NCBI RefSeq assembly: GCF_029227915.1
Contig: NC_079880.1
Coordinates: forward strand, 15,334,001-15,398,000
Length of the DNA stretch: 64,000 nt
Source of the DNA: Hydractinia symbiolongicarpus
Taxonomy: Eukaryota; Cnidaria; Hydrozoa; Anthoathecata; Hydractiniidae
Direction: 5' to 3'
Below the pieces are notes generated by a model. It made no database searches. It was given only the letters and a program-made list of their open reading frames with translations, and had not been told where the DNA came from. Positions within the stretch are counted from its first letter, which is position 1. Each line of letters starts with the position of its first letter. This document shows positions 45,901 through 52,562 of this stretch, piece by piece. Made by a program: the position numbers and the translations under genes.

Positions 45901-46179
45901 GATTTAACGAATCGGATGGTTGACAACGAATTTCACACATAAACCCTTTGTCCTCTCACTGCTCCGTTAAAAATGAGCAATTTGAGAGCAAATATGTCCT
46001 TATGTTTTAGCGGTGCGTACTACTATGGGCATGTCATACTAGTTGTTGGTCTGGTCCTGATTTTTATTCTGCCTGACGCGGAAGTTTTGGAAGGAAAGCA
46101 AAATGGCGTCTTACATATGCCAAATGGAAGCAGTTTGCACGACAAGAATGGGTTCACAAAAACATCGCATGAAGAATAG
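21946..46179 (+). CDS. MBOAT1/2: Membrane-bound O-acyltransferase, MBOAT1/2-like lysophospholipid acyltransferase (15 exons)
   Basis: Exons: 21946-22008, 23261-23406, 23673-23750, 23978-24067, 25377-25432, 25800-25833, 27144-27270, 27561-27587, 28128-28218, 28591-28692, 43641-43744, 44194-44258, 44727-44859, 45252-45403, 46011-46179. All junction phases agree and the sum is 1437 nt (478 aa, against about 500 for the family). Family landmarks in order are ISGPLMLATIKITYVGFNIHDG (exons 4-5), PTLLEYLSYIFGF (exon 7), NMAGLGFNGYD (exon 11), CWNIVTNRWLKK (exon 12) and FFSAFWHGFYPGYY (exon 13), which holds the conserved catalytic histidine. It has many hydrophobic segments. Members acylate lysophospholipids in the ER membrane. 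Exon 6 (34 nt) is the weakest, supported by phase and a good pyrimidine tract. Intron 10 carries the Polinton. Confidence 0.9.
24533..25376 (+). repeat. Pyrimidine-rich tandem array ending at an MBOAT splice acceptor
   Basis: About 845 bp of short units based on TTCTTACTTACTCCTACTTG and TTCTTACTTATTTCTACCCA. The plus strand is almost purely pyrimidine plus A. The array ends directly in ATTCAG, the acceptor of MBOAT exon 5. Long open frames across it are low-complexity artefacts. Confidence 0.9.
26650..26740. repeat. GGGGGCGTCTATTCGA minisatellite
   Basis: Three tandem units of GGGGCGTCTATTCGAGGG type sit next to a TAAG microsatellite, with a related GGGGGGCGTTTATT at 26474. It is intronic to the MBOAT gene. 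No function is evident. Confidence 0.5.
28966..29304 (+). repeat. Polinton left terminal inverted repeat
   Basis: It matches 43136-43479 in inverted orientation over its whole length with scattered substitutions and small indels. It contains the non-coding terminus, a GTCACAA-rich leader and the first codons of the DUF4116-type gene. Identity ends after CGCTTCACGA. Confidence 0.9.
29141..29632 (+). CDS. Polinton DUF4116-type repeat protein with TIR-encoded N-terminus
   Basis: 163 aa, starting at the ATG at 29141 (MSWFKNAISKLYETV) inside the left TIR. Residues 1 to about 55 are shared with the polymerase-side protein that starts in the right TIR. The rest holds two good copies and one or two weaker copies of a roughly 25-residue repeat (LEYVPNRFKTQDMCNKAVED type), as in DUF4116 repeats known from large DNA viruses and Mavericks. 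The tail is basic (RKAEKARLKRIF). The ORF is intact, unlike most genes of this copy. Function unknown; the repeats suggest a scaffold or binding role. Confidence 0.7.
   Translation: MSWFKNAISKLYETVTAPVAATRDALVDRLQSVQNMVSFYYKAKEQISRVTTLHDIANHENWIEAVEEMPHKLEYVPNRFKTQDMCNKAVEDNSEMFEYVPDHFKTQDMCNKAIEEEPCTLKYALDWFVTRDMYANMNTRPELLEAYHQRKAEKARLKRIFFQ
29842..29985 (+). CDS. Small Polinton membrane or lipoprotein-like ORF (47 aa)
   Basis: ATG at 29842 to TGA at 29983. An N-terminal hydrophobic segment (MIFMTFLTAIGFSLPLVTLA) is followed by C and a short charged helix ending LEDRLDILINE. It overlaps the next ORF by eight bases (ATGAATGA), a compact arrangement typical of this element. Upstream is a (CTA)n microsatellite at 29756-29811. 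I do not recognise the protein; translation is supported only by the overlap. Confidence 0.35.
   Translation: MIFMTFLTAIGFSLPLVTLACVQEEKEGSNERRIKWLEDRLDILINE
29978..30187 (+). CDS. Cysteine-rich small Polinton protein, probable zinc binder
   Basis: 69 aa from the ATG at 29978. Cysteines are spaced as CDDC, CTCGRRF, CWHCYHEH, and CVCTMTC, enough for two zinc sites in a ribbon or treble-clef type fold. The fold is inferred from spacing only. It overlaps the 47-aa ORF upstream and the start of the next gene (ATG at 30172) downstream. No family could be named. Confidence 0.45.
   Translation: MNEHCDDCLAVPNAYDKCTCGRRFVVSGKMLCWHCYHEHITYNGGGCVCTMTCNSLQSFEIYDKEDAEI
30172..30753 (+). pseudogene. Conserved-looking Polinton ORF of unknown function, frameshifted
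   Basis: It starts at the ATG at 30172 (MLKFENELVKPNIFYNV) and continues through frame changes near 30258, 30480 and 30545 to the stop at 30751. Later parts read PDWVAEYRKYGK and YDEPCQASAILASSSVYVQG with CRYKDFKKQW at the end. About 190 residues if intact. I do not recognise it. There is no adenain-like His-Asp-Cys arrangement that would make it the virion protease. Confidence 0.4.
30919..31456 (-). pseudogene. Polinton protein with glycine-rich hydrophobic core, frameshifted at the C-terminus
   Basis: ATG at 31456 (MSDIAKLYPNLLLSAP). A charged coiled helix (KVEEIEHYLRDEIKERNRLA) precedes a long small-residue hydrophobic stretch (GVSVIPSGMGIGAMASCMGV and on to GLVIAAGIGQASL), then SKKHE and AKLNSIIDLISKAM. 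The original C-terminus (REKERYVMLKEQM, stop at 30919) is in another frame after a frameshift near 31015. The layout, two membrane-like hairpins behind a helix and then a helical tail, recurs in Maverick small ORFs; the function is unknown. Its ATG abuts the stop of the preceding minus-strand gene (TAA then ATG), implying co-expression. Confidence 0.55.
31457..32077 (-). pseudogene. Conserved Polinton structural-type protein, frameshifted
   Basis: ATG at 32077 (MKQLYITDIEKSTIFEDYL). It is rich in beta-type segments: ALKSISIRPGWLNLYSNNDI, YKIEDIAAIVNSQAEGKISL, then LLGLTHDPAKVITI. The first frame stops at 31670. The continuation (LKPWGDMLTWTFDTPVYLPL, then VTFFDITMQILIE) lies in two other frames down to the TAA at 31457. 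The all-beta look fits a virion surface or minor structural protein, but that is inference; I cannot name the family. It is divergent from the plus-strand gene starting at 32097, with only 19 bp between start codons. Confidence 0.5.
32097..33293 (+). pseudogene. Large Polinton-specific protein with C-terminal anchor, two frame breaks
   Basis: ATG at 32097 (MNIYQYNHSAKYKSNRGEWP). Three frames carry consecutive pieces: 32097-32400 (ALDLLEHSGQFRYPLCNHHI), 32390-32808 (NPYSSSVYAQVCRQYGADP, WAKFIMPTSQGLTSE, LLGSQAGAKAS) and 32802-33293 (NFAVMHHVYMLPSDMNLRMG). It ends in a proline/histidine/threonine-rich tail (PPKHTTPITP, PPPKHATPHIP) and one hydrophobic segment. Breaks are near 32400 and 32805. 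About 400 residues if intact. It is a recurrent Maverick gene of the PW-like type; its role is unknown, perhaps virion-associated. Confidence 0.55.
33306..33665 (-). CDS. Polinton small membrane protein (119 aa)
   Basis: Intact ORF from the ATG at 33665 (MPLLENLKTLFHEQG). There is a hydrophobic segment near residues 17-35 (ASIVSAAGLLISTIVLDV), a glycine-rich loop (GGTAGGGKK), and two further hydrophobic segments (LPGIIGTVVSFLLRVASTIV and IAGAAGLVVLYV). Small-residue-rich hydrophobic proteins like this are typical of virion inner-membrane or membrane-active components, but that role is only inferred. Its start overlaps the end of the upstream coiled-coil gene. Confidence 0.5.
   Translation of the reverse strand: MPLLENLKTLFHEQGITIASIVSAAGLLISTIVLDVTGREGAAGGTAGGGKKGFVQKQLERPGNFLKYLAAKAGAALPGIIGTVVSFLLRVASTIVTLAAKHLYMAIAGAAGLVVLYVK
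33644..34205 (-). pseudogene. Polinton coiled-coil protein, frameshifted
   Basis: ATG at 34205 (MKAIGFDKYQTPNKGSRTG). The first half is acidic. From about residue 85 it is a coiled coil (LKAEIENLQKNIENLNSDII). The first frame stops at 33813; the continuation (IDRLEKDIKNLKGQRKDVL, EEVFKHLRNIKSELM) runs in another frame to TAA at 33644. Its start codon overlaps the stop of the gene before it (ATGA), so these minus-strand genes form a tightly packed unit. Confidence 0.5.
34202..34594 (-). pseudogene. Polinton small acidic protein, broken
   Basis: ATG at 34594 (MDNLIFTTEEDIGKHDDKGD). The N-terminal half is hydrophilic and acidic, followed by WDWVFRRKGR. A stop in that frame comes at 34358, while a beta-rich tail (DGELILKRIVTGKRSLPEVV, LQDGNLITIKGWVV) continues in another frame to 34202. 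It is transcribed divergently from the capsid gene, with 35 bp between start codons, so the gap must hold promoters for both directions. Confidence 0.45.
34630..35907 (+). pseudogene. Polinton major capsid protein (double jelly-roll type), disrupted
   Basis: ATG at 34630 (MNSYGTLMDPYAESKQLL). An in-frame TAA at 34768 interrupts it after DLYVAT. The frame continues with IFSGSLKLLFDLALTG, SLVKSLRITLIGKEV and LPFYPAGLYDRLQCIVNFAP to a stop at 35392. After frame disruption the second jelly-roll follows from about 35530 (VTVEGEPSELYSHAML, DQFFNVRYGLFVDLRAS, GITLYITKKADGTGEFQCYV). The pattern, with 'LxFDLxLTG' early and 'NKxVKxLxxxxxG' type strands, is that of Polinton major capsid proteins. About 425 residues if intact. 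It builds the capsid shell in relatives; this copy cannot make a full protein. Confidence 0.75.
35916..36300 (+). pseudogene. Small Polinton membrane protein, frameshifted
   Basis: ATG at 35916 (MATIAVIVAGAAINALAFGG), a hydrophobic N-terminus with TNFLFSKLSGHG after it. A frameshift near 36040 moves the reading frame to QAEWIRKRQAKLDWFATERE, and after a TAG near 36200 the C-terminus reads ELTFVLGFLSVLGFVGYKYL, a second membrane segment. A small protein of this type commonly follows the capsid gene in cnidarian Mavericks. Function unknown. Confidence 0.45.
36326..37114 (+). pseudogene. Polinton retroviral-like integrase (rve), disrupted near the N-terminus
   Basis: Probable start at the ATG at 36326 (MLEKSPHIVTEEEAKN, then an in-frame TGA). 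After frame changes comes KKVIHWLRQ and the catalytic core: HQFDLLYMPHDRL (first Asp), YILTCIDVALRYKVAIPL, FQCDNGSEFKSDV (second Asp) and TAFVESYNKVLAERL (Glu). The DDE residues are therefore all present. A TAG at 36920 separates the core from the C-terminal part (WVKHLYTIVKSLN, LEDVPLAKGEEYP). The integrase joins element ends to host DNA. It converges with the minus-strand ATPase. Confidence 0.75.
37035..37612 (-). pseudogene. Polinton FtsK/HerA-type packaging ATPase, disrupted
   Basis: Probable ATG at 37612 (MVLLDIV then an in-frame TAG). The P-loop reads TGPTSCGKIQRVLNLLEQEY: the GPT-x-x-GK core is there, but the residue after GK, normally Thr or Ser, is Ile. NNIIILCPNLR follows, then a frameshift near 37450 to MVLGDEIEELQQ, a possible Walker B region. 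The C-terminal stretch (NKLVDYPKGEIVVLAETPNG) overlaps the integrase end in antisense, so the true end is uncertain. In relatives it pumps DNA into capsids. Altered P-loop and stops indicate it is dead. Confidence 0.6.
37679..38094 (-). pseudogene. Polinton zinc-ribbon-like small protein, frameshifted
   Basis: ATG at 38094 (MADIKCCRICKQILA). A second pair of cysteines follows in another frame (RTKTCIPCLAKAKERR), giving a C-x-x-C / C-x-x-C zinc ribbon. Later frames encode VIEDVKIDPIAIDREIRGV and YDLLTYRIVSQYTELIEDSS with EKYRNALRYFEGKLR, ending at 37679. CxxC and a helical tail suggest a small nucleic-acid-binding protein. No family can be named. Confidence 0.4.
38194..38409 (-). CDS. Polinton small membrane-associated ORF (71 aa)
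   Basis: ATG at 38409 (MIIDALWESVRLSYTILVAM). A central amphipathic to hydrophobic segment (LEDGLKLAGYMSAAILFDKY) is followed by a basic tail. Its start overlaps the end of the upstream ORF (ATG at 38409 within the last codons of the gene ending at 38406). No family recognised. Confidence 0.35.
   Translation of the reverse strand: MIIDALWESVRLSYTILVAMGGKKALGVSRPGAKMDLEDGLKLAGYMSAAILFDKYAIKQGWYKKSLISPK
38406..38657 (-). CDS. Polinton small single-pass membrane ORF (83 aa)
   Basis: Hydrophilic charged N-terminus (QKQEERVITKKNEGGV, WNRKNKANLQK), then a GSVHIYGVGAIAVIAIEGLL hydrophobic C-terminal segment. The same GVG-x-x-A-I-x-A-I tail appears in the ORF at 39213-39386, so the two may be paralogues. 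An ATG at 38661 is in a different frame, so either a GTG is used or the start has been frameshifted. Confidence 0.35.
   Translation of the reverse strand: MEVEQKQEERVITKKNEGGVAAGKRLSEWNRKNKANLQKNVDKEPSQDDKEPATGSSKSMGSVHIYGVGAIAVIAIEGLLRKP
38667..38876 (-). CDS. Polinton small hydrophobic ORF (about 69 aa)
   Basis: Acidic N-terminus (VEELRRDIEEDSIIRDSM), hydrophobic centre (LGILVYCSIGRCLAPLLVAG), basic C-terminus (HMGKKKREVAKEA). The frame is open upstream to a GTG; no ATG in frame is clear. It sits in a minus-strand run of small membrane ORFs downstream of the polymerase gene. Confidence 0.3.
   Translation of the reverse strand: MDIDSVEELRRDIEEDSIIRDSMTDLGILVYCSIGRCLAPLLVAGHTARHMGKKKREVAKEADTAETVL
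38905..39234 (-). CDS. Polinton small N-terminally anchored ORF (109 aa)
   Basis: ATG at 39234 (MEVYLYIIILLLPYAMMAYI), an N-terminal membrane segment, then a charged helix (RMSDIAQVFKNASAEYEN, KRQILKEALRKGKGHF). The C-terminal part from about residue 80 looks frameshifted and basic. It overlaps the ORF upstream by about 20 bases. Confidence 0.35.
   Translation of the reverse strand: MEVYLYIIILLLPYAMMAYIFFPYRLVIKRMSDIAQVFKNASAEYENIEKPIDKRQILKEALRKGKGHFLPKKCTEGFVDKSTRYIPSICSENSRRRVRRLQKPYSPMI
39213..39386 (-). CDS. Polinton small single-pass membrane ORF (57 aa)
   Basis: Start at the ATG at 39386 (MKKIKEEIEGTAGPAAKTSS). Ser/Gly-rich linker, then GVYLYGVGMLAILAIAVGVW as a C-terminal membrane segment. 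Resembles the ORF at 38406-38657 in its last 25 residues. It begins just after the end of the polymerase gene. Confidence 0.35.
   Translation of the reverse strand: MKKIKEEIEGTAGPAAKTSSGTSGSVQSTGVYLYGVGMLAILAIAVGVWYKWKCTCI
39408..43299 (-). pseudogene. Polinton protein-primed family B DNA polymerase with N-terminal extension, heavily disrupted
   Basis: The gene starts at the ATG at 43299 in the right TIR (MSWFKNAISKLYDTV). The first frame (to 42091) holds the shared TIR module, an acidic linker and a DNLCFWRCLAVRE region resembling an OTU-like cysteine motif, with a KNECEG Cys region. Frame changes follow near 42125, 41800 and 41380. Then exonuclease-type blocks (YEYNGYKWNGCPC, VIGFNSGKYDINLIK), a Cys-rich insertion at 40780-40880, motif A (CNANMLYSSTL), an in-frame TAA at 40465, motif B (KLKGNGFYGKMIEDL) and motif C (YMDTDSAYL). 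A TAG near 39505 and frame loss end it before 39408. Motif A has Asn in place of the expected catalytic Asp. About 1290 codons if intact. It replicates the element by protein priming in relatives. Confidence 0.85.
43136..43479 (-). repeat. Polinton right terminal inverted repeat
   Basis: Inverted partner of 28966-29304. It encodes the first 55 or so residues of the polymerase gene. A T run at 43317-43326 in the leader is longer than in the left copy. Confidence 0.9.
45525..45670. mobile_element. Tigger/pogo-like short fragment
   Basis: Sequence of the type ATGTAGTCCGGATAATTTGA, AACTCGAACTGTG, ATAACTCGAACTCC resembles the terminal region of pogo/Tigger elements (AGACTC-x-x-GATTATCCGAAC type). 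It lies in the last MBOAT intron. No transposase is left. Confidence 0.3.
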
Positions 46180-49100
46180 CGCCTGTTTATGTATTCTTTA
46201 TTTTTACACTGGTTCTTTGAAAGATAGCCTCAGACCATTTTGCGCTGGTTACAAATTTACTTCGCTTTTTCGTCGGTTGTTGGCAGCCTCATACTTTTTT
46301 TTGTTGAGCTTTCATACTCACCCTTTCGATTTGCTTTACGATATGTTAACTATCAAGGTCTTCAGACTGACGCTGACCCCTTGTCCGCGAGAATCCTCAA
46401 TATAGCATTGTCAAGACCCAGTGGCGCCAAATGATCCGACAAGGTAGAAAGTTTTATAAAGTTATTTTTATGTGTTTAGGCTATGGATAATGTTTTTGTA
46501 CAATTTGAAAATAATTATTTTTTGTTCGTAAACAAAACAAGATTTTTTTACTGGAGTAAATCCATTGATCGTAAGAACCCGGACAAAGTTGGCTCTCACG
46601 TTGATAGAAAATCTCTGTATTGCAATTCAAAGATCAAAGTGTTTTATGAGTACTGCTATGTCACCTAGTGTACCCTGTTACAAATGCAACAAAACTAACG
46701 AGCGGAAAAGTCTGCCAGGTACCTTCAACGGGTCTAGAATCAAAGCTCCATACACCTGTCTTTTTTATTCTAAAAAATACTATTCTGAACGTTTATTACG
46801 CAAATATTTTCCATCCTAAAGTAGTAAAATACTTCTCACCAATAATGGTGAGAGTTAAATTTATAAAGTAAGTTCTGTTTTCCTTTGTTAGATTTATTAA
46901 ATATCACTGACGAGTGTCAGGTGCGTAAAATAGTAGACTACTGACATCAAAAAAACAAGTGTATGTAGCTGGCTAAAAAGGTTTTTAATATGTTAGCTAG
47001 CATGTAGTTGGTGATCAAAAACCTAATGTAGGCGTGTTGATGACAGTTAACAAAATATATTTTAGCTTAGTATTTTGTTTACATTTAGCTATTAGCTAGC
47101 AAGCTAGCTTAACTTTTTGGTAGTAAAATTTGCAATTTTAGAGGGATTAGAAACTTTATTTCTTTGTTCCTCAATTAAATTTCTCCCAAAGACTTACATT
47201 ATTTGTTTGAATCGGATGCGCAAGAATAAATCCCAAAAATCGTATATTTCTTGGGACCCTGTTTGCAAAAATATATCGAATGTTAACTTAAAATTGATGA
47301 ATTTATTTAAGAAAAAAAAAGTAATTATTAAACTTGGGGAATAATTATTAAACTTGGGGTCTAGTGTCTCTAAGAAATCCCTGAATTTCACAACTACCTT
47401 AACCGTATTCATGCAGGTAAATCTAACCGCAGTTGGGATTCAGTGACTTTTCTTTTATGGGCATCCTATAACAGAATTTTACAACACGATTAAGGAAGAT
47501 CTGTGAGATAGCGCATTCAAAAAATTAGCAAATATGAAACTGGGTTGCATCAATCAAACATGGCACAAAATCCTGACATATTTCAATCATAAAAATTGCT
47601 CTTAATGTTTTTTTGCACATTTATCTTTGTCAAATTGATATAACTGTCAAAATTGATACAACTTTAAAAAATCGTTTATCGGTTTCCCTGAAAATGGTTA
47701 AAGCAGGAACTAAGGAACTATGATAATAGTTGAAATATTTTGTTTTAATTATTTTTTTCAAACCAGGCTAAAAACATGTCGTACCAAGTTTTAAGTCTTT
47801 CAAATTTATTTTTAGCAAGAAGTATGGTTTCGAAAGAGGAGTATTTAGCTTTATCCTTTTCAGTACATAGATTCATACTTGTTAATGTATCCAAATTTAA
47901 ACTTGCTAACTTGCAAAAAAATAGTTCTCGTTAAAATTTAAGTGTTAAAAAAATTAGTTCTCACAAAAATTAATTTCCCGAAGTATCCCTTCATAGTTCT
48001 GCTCTTTTACATAAGGAATGTTCAGAAACTTTTGTAAACTATCTGAAAACATTTTGTAAATAAAAATTTTTTTAGAAATTTTAGCTCATCACAAATGTCA
48101 GGATTACTGAATGTCCATGAAGCAAGACTTCAACAATTATACCAACCATAAAAGCTTTTAGTCTGTATATTATAAATTTCATTTCCAATTAACTTATGAT
48201 TCATAACTTCACTGAAGATTTATCTTGATAACAGAAAAGTATAAAATTCGTTTCCACCCCAAATATATATCTAAAGCTGTTTACCCATATCTAGAAATTA
48301 TTCTGCCCTTTTCTTTACTCCCTTGTTTTTTTTCATAGGATTCAGAGCGTCACAAAAATAAAACTTTTTCCATAAACTGGATTTAAAATCTCAACAATGA
48401 ACTATCTCAGTTCATCAAACAAAATTTCTATTCATAAAATACTTGCTAGCTAGCTAGTTAAACTAAAATAAAGTATTATGCAACTTGCATACATAAAACA
48501 GCGCAACTTCTTTTTCAACCTTTAAAAACTTTTATTGAAGTTACCAAGATAATTTTTTACATGTAAGACAATACAATTCTAGTACTTTTCTGTTACTGGA
48601 ACAAAAAGTTATCTAACCGCTAAAGTTTTCTCTAATTTCTAACCGCCATTTTTTTGATCGCATAAATTAACGTATTCCTTATGATGCGTTCGCATATTCT
48701 GGCCATATATTGGCCAAAAATCACTCAACGATACCAGGTATTTTTTGTCGTCTTCTCTCATATTCAAAGGAGAAAAAACCCTGAGGAAGAGGGGGGGGGG
48801 AATAGTGGCTACTGGACATGCGGAGATTTACCCAAACGGTAATTATAGTCATTAGGACACGAGGCAATATTTTCAGGCGATTTGTTTATATAAGGACTTT
48901 ATATCAAAGTTTCCAGTCACAAATTAAAGGTTTAGATTTATATATAATCGTGGTATAGACTAGTAAAAAATGGCCAAATTTCGCATCTTATTTTACCTGT
49001 TCATAGGCGCAATATTTACTTGGAAATACATAATGGCATAGCAACGCTGCCCATAACAAACGAGGTTATATATCAACCTCGCTCCAAAAGCTCTTTGCTC

Positions 49101-50973
49101 ACTTCTTGACATTAACGTTTTCTAAAGTTAACTCACCAATGAAATTACACTTGGATCCTTGGCAGGTCAAGGAGCACCGTACTCATTTAGCCTATGAAAA
49201 TGTCACGCAGGTCGAATTTCAAGCTTTTCCTTTTTTTTTGTATTTTTTGGGTGTTTGTGCAAGGTACCTAAATTCTCCGCTGGTCACTAGTAATCGACAA
49301 ATCAAATAAAAAACCGTCTCATTCTTGCAACGTCGAATGGTGCTAGAAGTTGAGATATGGGCGTTGCTTTAGATATCATTTTTTGCTAGTTATCACGTTA
49401 ATGGATATCATAAAAAATTTTTAGCAACACGTAAAATACCACGGGGATGGATCATTCTCCACCCTCTTTAATGTAATCGGAGCTGCAGAACTTCGTACAT
49501 ATACTGTAGAGGAAGATGTGCAAAACATTAGCTCATGACAAATACAGCTGACTACCACTACACCACATTACAGCAAAAAATGACTACGTAAATGCAGGGA
49601 TTAGCAGGAGACCTGCCTAGCTACCTTATAAATAGGCATCCTATTTTTCAATAAAGACTAGTTCTGATGCTGACTCCAGTGGCAGCCCTACATAAGCTAA
49701 TTATTTCTTAACAATTTACGTCACTCCATACTATCCAGGGATGCCATAAATTCATGTCTTTTTTTGAAGGAGACAAAAAACTGAGCGCTGTGGCTTTATC
49801 TGTGCATTTGTTTAGGAAAACCTGGATGTCATTGGTCCATTTTGCTTGCGTTTAACACCACAGCGGGTAAGCTGCAAAAGTTTTGCGTTTGCAGATGTGT
49901 TGATTCTGTAAACAAATGCACTGATCGCGCTTTCTAAAAAATTCACGCCAGGGCCGGTAACGCCCGGAAGTGGTAAGTGCGCTTTAACAAGTGCAGAACA
50001 CGAAATCTATTATCAATACAAATGTACGTAATAACTTATGGCGCAAACTTCGAAATAAAGCACCTGATCTCAATATATTTTGTTAGGAATTGTTGGACTG
50101 TGACAAAACCTCCCAATTTAGTAGACATACTTTAAAGCAAAACATTTCTGCAACGGACATTCTCTCAATGACGGAAGAAACAACGGTTAAAGTCTCATAA
50201 TAAAACCTCTACGTAGCGGACGTCGCTTCAAGGTCTCAATTTAAATTGACCCCTAGAACTGTTTGCCTACATTTTTTAACGCAATATTTTAAGGCAAATT
50301 TTAAACTCGTGCTTAACATCAACACCGGTTAGAATGCGTGACGTAGTGTAAAACTCGATGATAAATAGGAAAAACAGAATGCCATTTCAAGCGCAACCAT
50401 CGTATTTAGGGTCCTAAAATGCATTCTTGATCCCAAAGCTCTTTTAGATAAACTTCGAAAGAAAAAGCTTTGGGACAAGAATTCCTAAAACGTTAACCCT
50501 AACGGGGACATTTGTAGATTGTTGTGTTTTTTTATCGTGTTAAGTGCTAATATTTATTGGAATTTATTCCTAGAATATAATGTGTAATATGATGAGGCTA
50601 AACAGGTTACGCCAGCTACAGAAGCATCAATGACATTATGTGTCTTTATTTTTTTGATTTTTTTTTGCAGTGATATCCTTTCCTCTTGACACTGGTAGAA
50701 AAAGCATACATTTTGCAAGGAAACACTCTCAAACTGTGACACAAAAAACTTGCTCTCGGTACTCTATATTTTGGAGGTAGGGCAAAGAAAAGGCTGGGAA
50801 CAGAGTTTAAAATCCTGGTAGCGTATAACGACGTCACTAAAAACATTGCAGTGTTATTCAGAAAGTCGTTAAGTTACTTCTCGTTTTCTGTTTCTTGGGT
50901 TAACATCGAGTTGTATTTTTTATTTTATTTTTGATCAATTTGATATGTTTTCTACTGTTTTCAATGTTGCCTT
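46180..50973. other. 4.8-kb intergenic stretch, no supported gene
   Basis: The first part is presumably the MBOAT 3' UTR. An ORF at 46240-46434 (LQIYFAFSSVVGSLILFFVE, FRFALRYVNYQG) looks like a membrane segment but has no start or splice support and may be chance. From 46500 on I see AT-rich sequence, short CTAGCTAG clusters near 47090 and 48445, and a G run at 48790. No terminal repeats, tRNAs or transposase fragments were recognised. Confidence 0.45.
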
Positions 50974-51726
50974 ATGAATCTTGAAAGGTTTGTTCACGAT
51001 ATGGGCATCAATGTTATTCGTGCAATCGAAAGGATTCAATGTGTCCAAACAGGAGAGACAAGATTGCAGCCGGATGATTTTATTGAAAAAAATTGGTACA
51101 AAAGACAACTTCAGAAGATAGAGGAGGTTTCATTCTTACGGGCAATCTCACGTGAAGTCTCTCGTGAAACCGGGGGATTGTATAATCAGGGACAGTGTTT
51201 TAATGATGGTACCAATAGAAATCTATTAAACAAAGCTACATCGGACGTAAATCGTTCAAGCAAGAATGATAAAAAGGATAATGCCGAAAGTCCTCCTGAA
51301 ATTCCAAACAAAGAAAAAGATTGGATTTTGGAAGATGATATAGTTACTCCACGATATTACGTGGAAAAAACTCGACCCCCTTTACAGCGTTTTATCACAG
51401 CACCCGTCAACCTATCATTATTTACACAGACTTTAAAACACGCTAAAAAGCAGCATCTTGAACACGTTAGGCGAAGCAAAGTTTGGAAAAAACCAGCTCG
51501 CATAAATTGGTGCACAACAAAGGAATTTCTGTCGAGGAGAATAAAAAAATACAATGACGCTAGAAACCTTGTAACGCGTAAAAACGAGGTTTTGGTACGA
51601 ACAGTGGAGAATATCTCAAAAATTGAAAAGGAGATCGATCTAAACGACCCTTGTGATGCGATATCTTTTATGCAACCTCTATATGTATTTTTTTATGAAA
51701 AGTGTAACAAGAACGCCCATTCGTAA
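50974..51726 (+). CDS. Uncharacterised single-exon protein (250 aa)
   Basis: ATG at 50974 (MNLERFVHDMGINVIRAIER) to TAA at 51724. It is hydrophilic and basic, with no signal peptide or membrane segment. A predicted helical N-terminus (QKIEEVSFLRAISREVSRE), a low-complexity polar middle (KNDKKDNAESPPEIPNKEKD), then a basic helical C-terminal half (LFTQTLKHAKKQHLEHVRRS, EFLSRRIKKYNDARNLV). I do not recognise a family. Its length in an AT-rich region and lack of tandem or transposon features favour a real gene. It may be a lineage-restricted protein; function unknown. Confidence 0.55.
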   Translation: MNLERFVHDMGINVIRAIERIQCVQTGETRLQPDDFIEKNWYKRQLQKIEEVSFLRAISREVSRETGGLYNQGQCFNDGTNRNLLNKATSDVNRSSKNDKKDNAESPPEIPNKEKDWILEDDIVTPRYYVEKTRPPLQRFITAPVNLSLFTQTLKHAKKQHLEHVRRSKVWKKPARINWCTTKEFLSRRIKKYNDARNLVTRKNEVLVRTVENISKIEKEIDLNDPCDAISFMQPLYVFFYEKCNKNAHS

Positions 51727-52480
51727 CTTCATTCATCCTCTTGATTTTTCTTGAACCTACCTGTAGGTAATTTTTATAAGCAACTTACTTTATGTGACAT
51801 TTGAGTTGCTGAACAAAAAATTACTTCAAGGTTTGCTTAGCAGGTAGTGAAAAAATTACCAAGTTATTCATAATTTCGTGATTTGTTGAAATCTCACAAA
51901 CTGGTCCGACTATTGTGGGTGGCAATATTTTTTTACTTTCAAGATTTTAGGAAAACATTTAGAATACTCAAAGTAAGAATTAGTAATGATGTTACTTTAT
52001 TCACCAATATTGAAGTTTTCCCCCTGAAAAAATCCTAATTATAAACTGTCAAAAGCGGTAAATTTCTGCTAGATGCAAAAGTCCAAATGTTATTACAACA
52101 GAAAAACTCAAACTCAACCCCATCACCTTAAAGCAAACCGTCCTAGGAGGGATGGGAACGGCTGGGAAAATGCGCTTTTCCAAAGACTATTTTAGTATCA
52201 CCTTTTGTGTATCGACTTTCACGACATGCAAAATTTCTTTGTTTGTAGAAAAAGAAAAATTGAGTTTCATGCTGGAAAATTGAGCCCAAGTTAGTTAAGC
52301 TGGTTGGACAAGAAAAGTAGGGCATAGTCCGTTGATTAATCAGGCAAAAAAAAAATCGAGTTGTTCATTGTAATACTTAGGTTCATATTTTCTTTTTGAC
52401 GGATCTGTTGCTTGTAAAATAAGCGGGGATTTTAACAGTATAATTTGGAAGGTAAAACTCTTACAATGCTTATTATTTAC

Positions 52481-52562
52481 CTCGACCCCGGGGCTTTTTT
52501 TTCTCTATTTGATACTGGGACGACGATATCAAAAAAGTAAAAAAAGCCCTGAGGTCGGGGTT
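52481..52562. repeat. Foldback, about 80 bp
   Basis: CCTCGACCCCGGGGCTTTTTTT at the left pairs with AAAAAAAGCCCTGAGGTCGGGG at the right, leaving a loop of about 35 bp. It could be a tiny MITE or a structured-RNA segment; no coding capacity. Confidence 0.6.
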
